Source: Flavobacteriaceae bacterium
Lineage (GTDB): Bacteria; Bacteroidota; Bacteroidia; Flavobacteriales; Flavobacteriaceae
NCBI GenBank assembly: GCA_015488935.1
Contig: WFMU01000148.1
Coordinates: 1 to 5,437, forward strand
Reading direction: 5' to 3'
DNA: 5,437 nt
How positions within the stretch are numbered: the first letter of the stretch is position 1; every line of letters begins with the position of its first letter. Under the pieces are notes generated by a model that searched no databases, was not told the DNA's origin, and saw nothing but the letters and a program-made list of their open reading frames with translations. The translations under genes and the position numbers were made by a program. Shown here in pieces: positions 5,303-5,437 of this stretch.

Positions 5303-5437
5303 TTTATAGAAACAAAAAAATGCTAAATAACCATTAAATTAAAGTAGTAAATACAACTTTTACCGTTAAAAAACATCCAATAAAACAAAATTACGATTTT
5401 CCCTTTGAGTTCCAGAAATTTTAATACACACTATGAG

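Noticed and set aside
5366..5437. Possible C-terminus of another minus-strand gene entering from the right edge
   Set aside because: A 23-codon open run ending in TAA (5366-5368) exists, but nothing in it is recognisable and such runs are common by chance.
1..5437. CRISPR array or long tandem repeats
   Set aside because: No regularly spaced identical repeats longer than the 9-bp pair at 330-350 were seen; the periodicity in the beta-helix gene is at protein level only.

Overview
The window is AT-rich and looks like a chromosomal segment of a marine- or soil-type Bacteroidota, most probably Flavobacteriia. Three things point there. Both long proteins carry a Sec signal peptide cleaved as Ala19|Gln20 and end in a type IX secretion system (T9SS) sorting domain. 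The sequence just upstream of both genes contains the Bacteroidota -7 box TAnnTTTG. The larger gene has no Shine-Dalgarno sequence.

Layout: (1) positions 2-73 hold the likely last 23 codons of an unidentified upstream gene. (2) About 75-327 hold a decayed C-terminal remnant of what looks like an IS1182-type DDE transposase, with an in-frame stop, a frame break and a lost catalytic Glu. (3) 328-468 are the promoter and leader of the first gene: a 9-bp direct repeat, a TATTTTTG box, a 5'-terminal hairpin and an unusually strong SD. (4) 469-2283 (+) encode a 604-aa secreted right-handed beta-helix protein. Its whole body, not only its fold, resembles the disaggregatase/disaggregatase-related surface proteins of Methanosarcina. 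(5) 2284-2380 is a 97-bp convergent gap with inverted repeats and a surprisingly good minus-strand promoter match. (6) 2381-5239 (-) encode a 952-aa secreted protein with a jelly-roll-like N-terminus, a helical linker, a GH123/DUF4091-type beta-sandwich and TIM barrel with an Asp-Glu pair, and a T9SS tail. (7) 5240-5437 hold its promoter, with a perfect 7-4-7 palindrome where the -33 box should be.

Taken together, the two genes look like a small extracellular polysaccharide-attack locus delivered by T9SS. There is no SusC/SusD pair in view. Methanosarcinal disaggregatase acts on methanochondroitin, a GalNAc/GlcA polymer, and characterised GH123 enzymes are beta-N-acetylgalactosaminidases. The pair therefore suggests, as a hypothesis only, degradation or remodelling of a GalNAc-containing, chondroitin-like matrix. 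The transposase remnant, the archaeal-like protein and the atypical SD all allow for horizontal acquisition of the first gene. All family assignments rest on recognised motifs, not on a database search.
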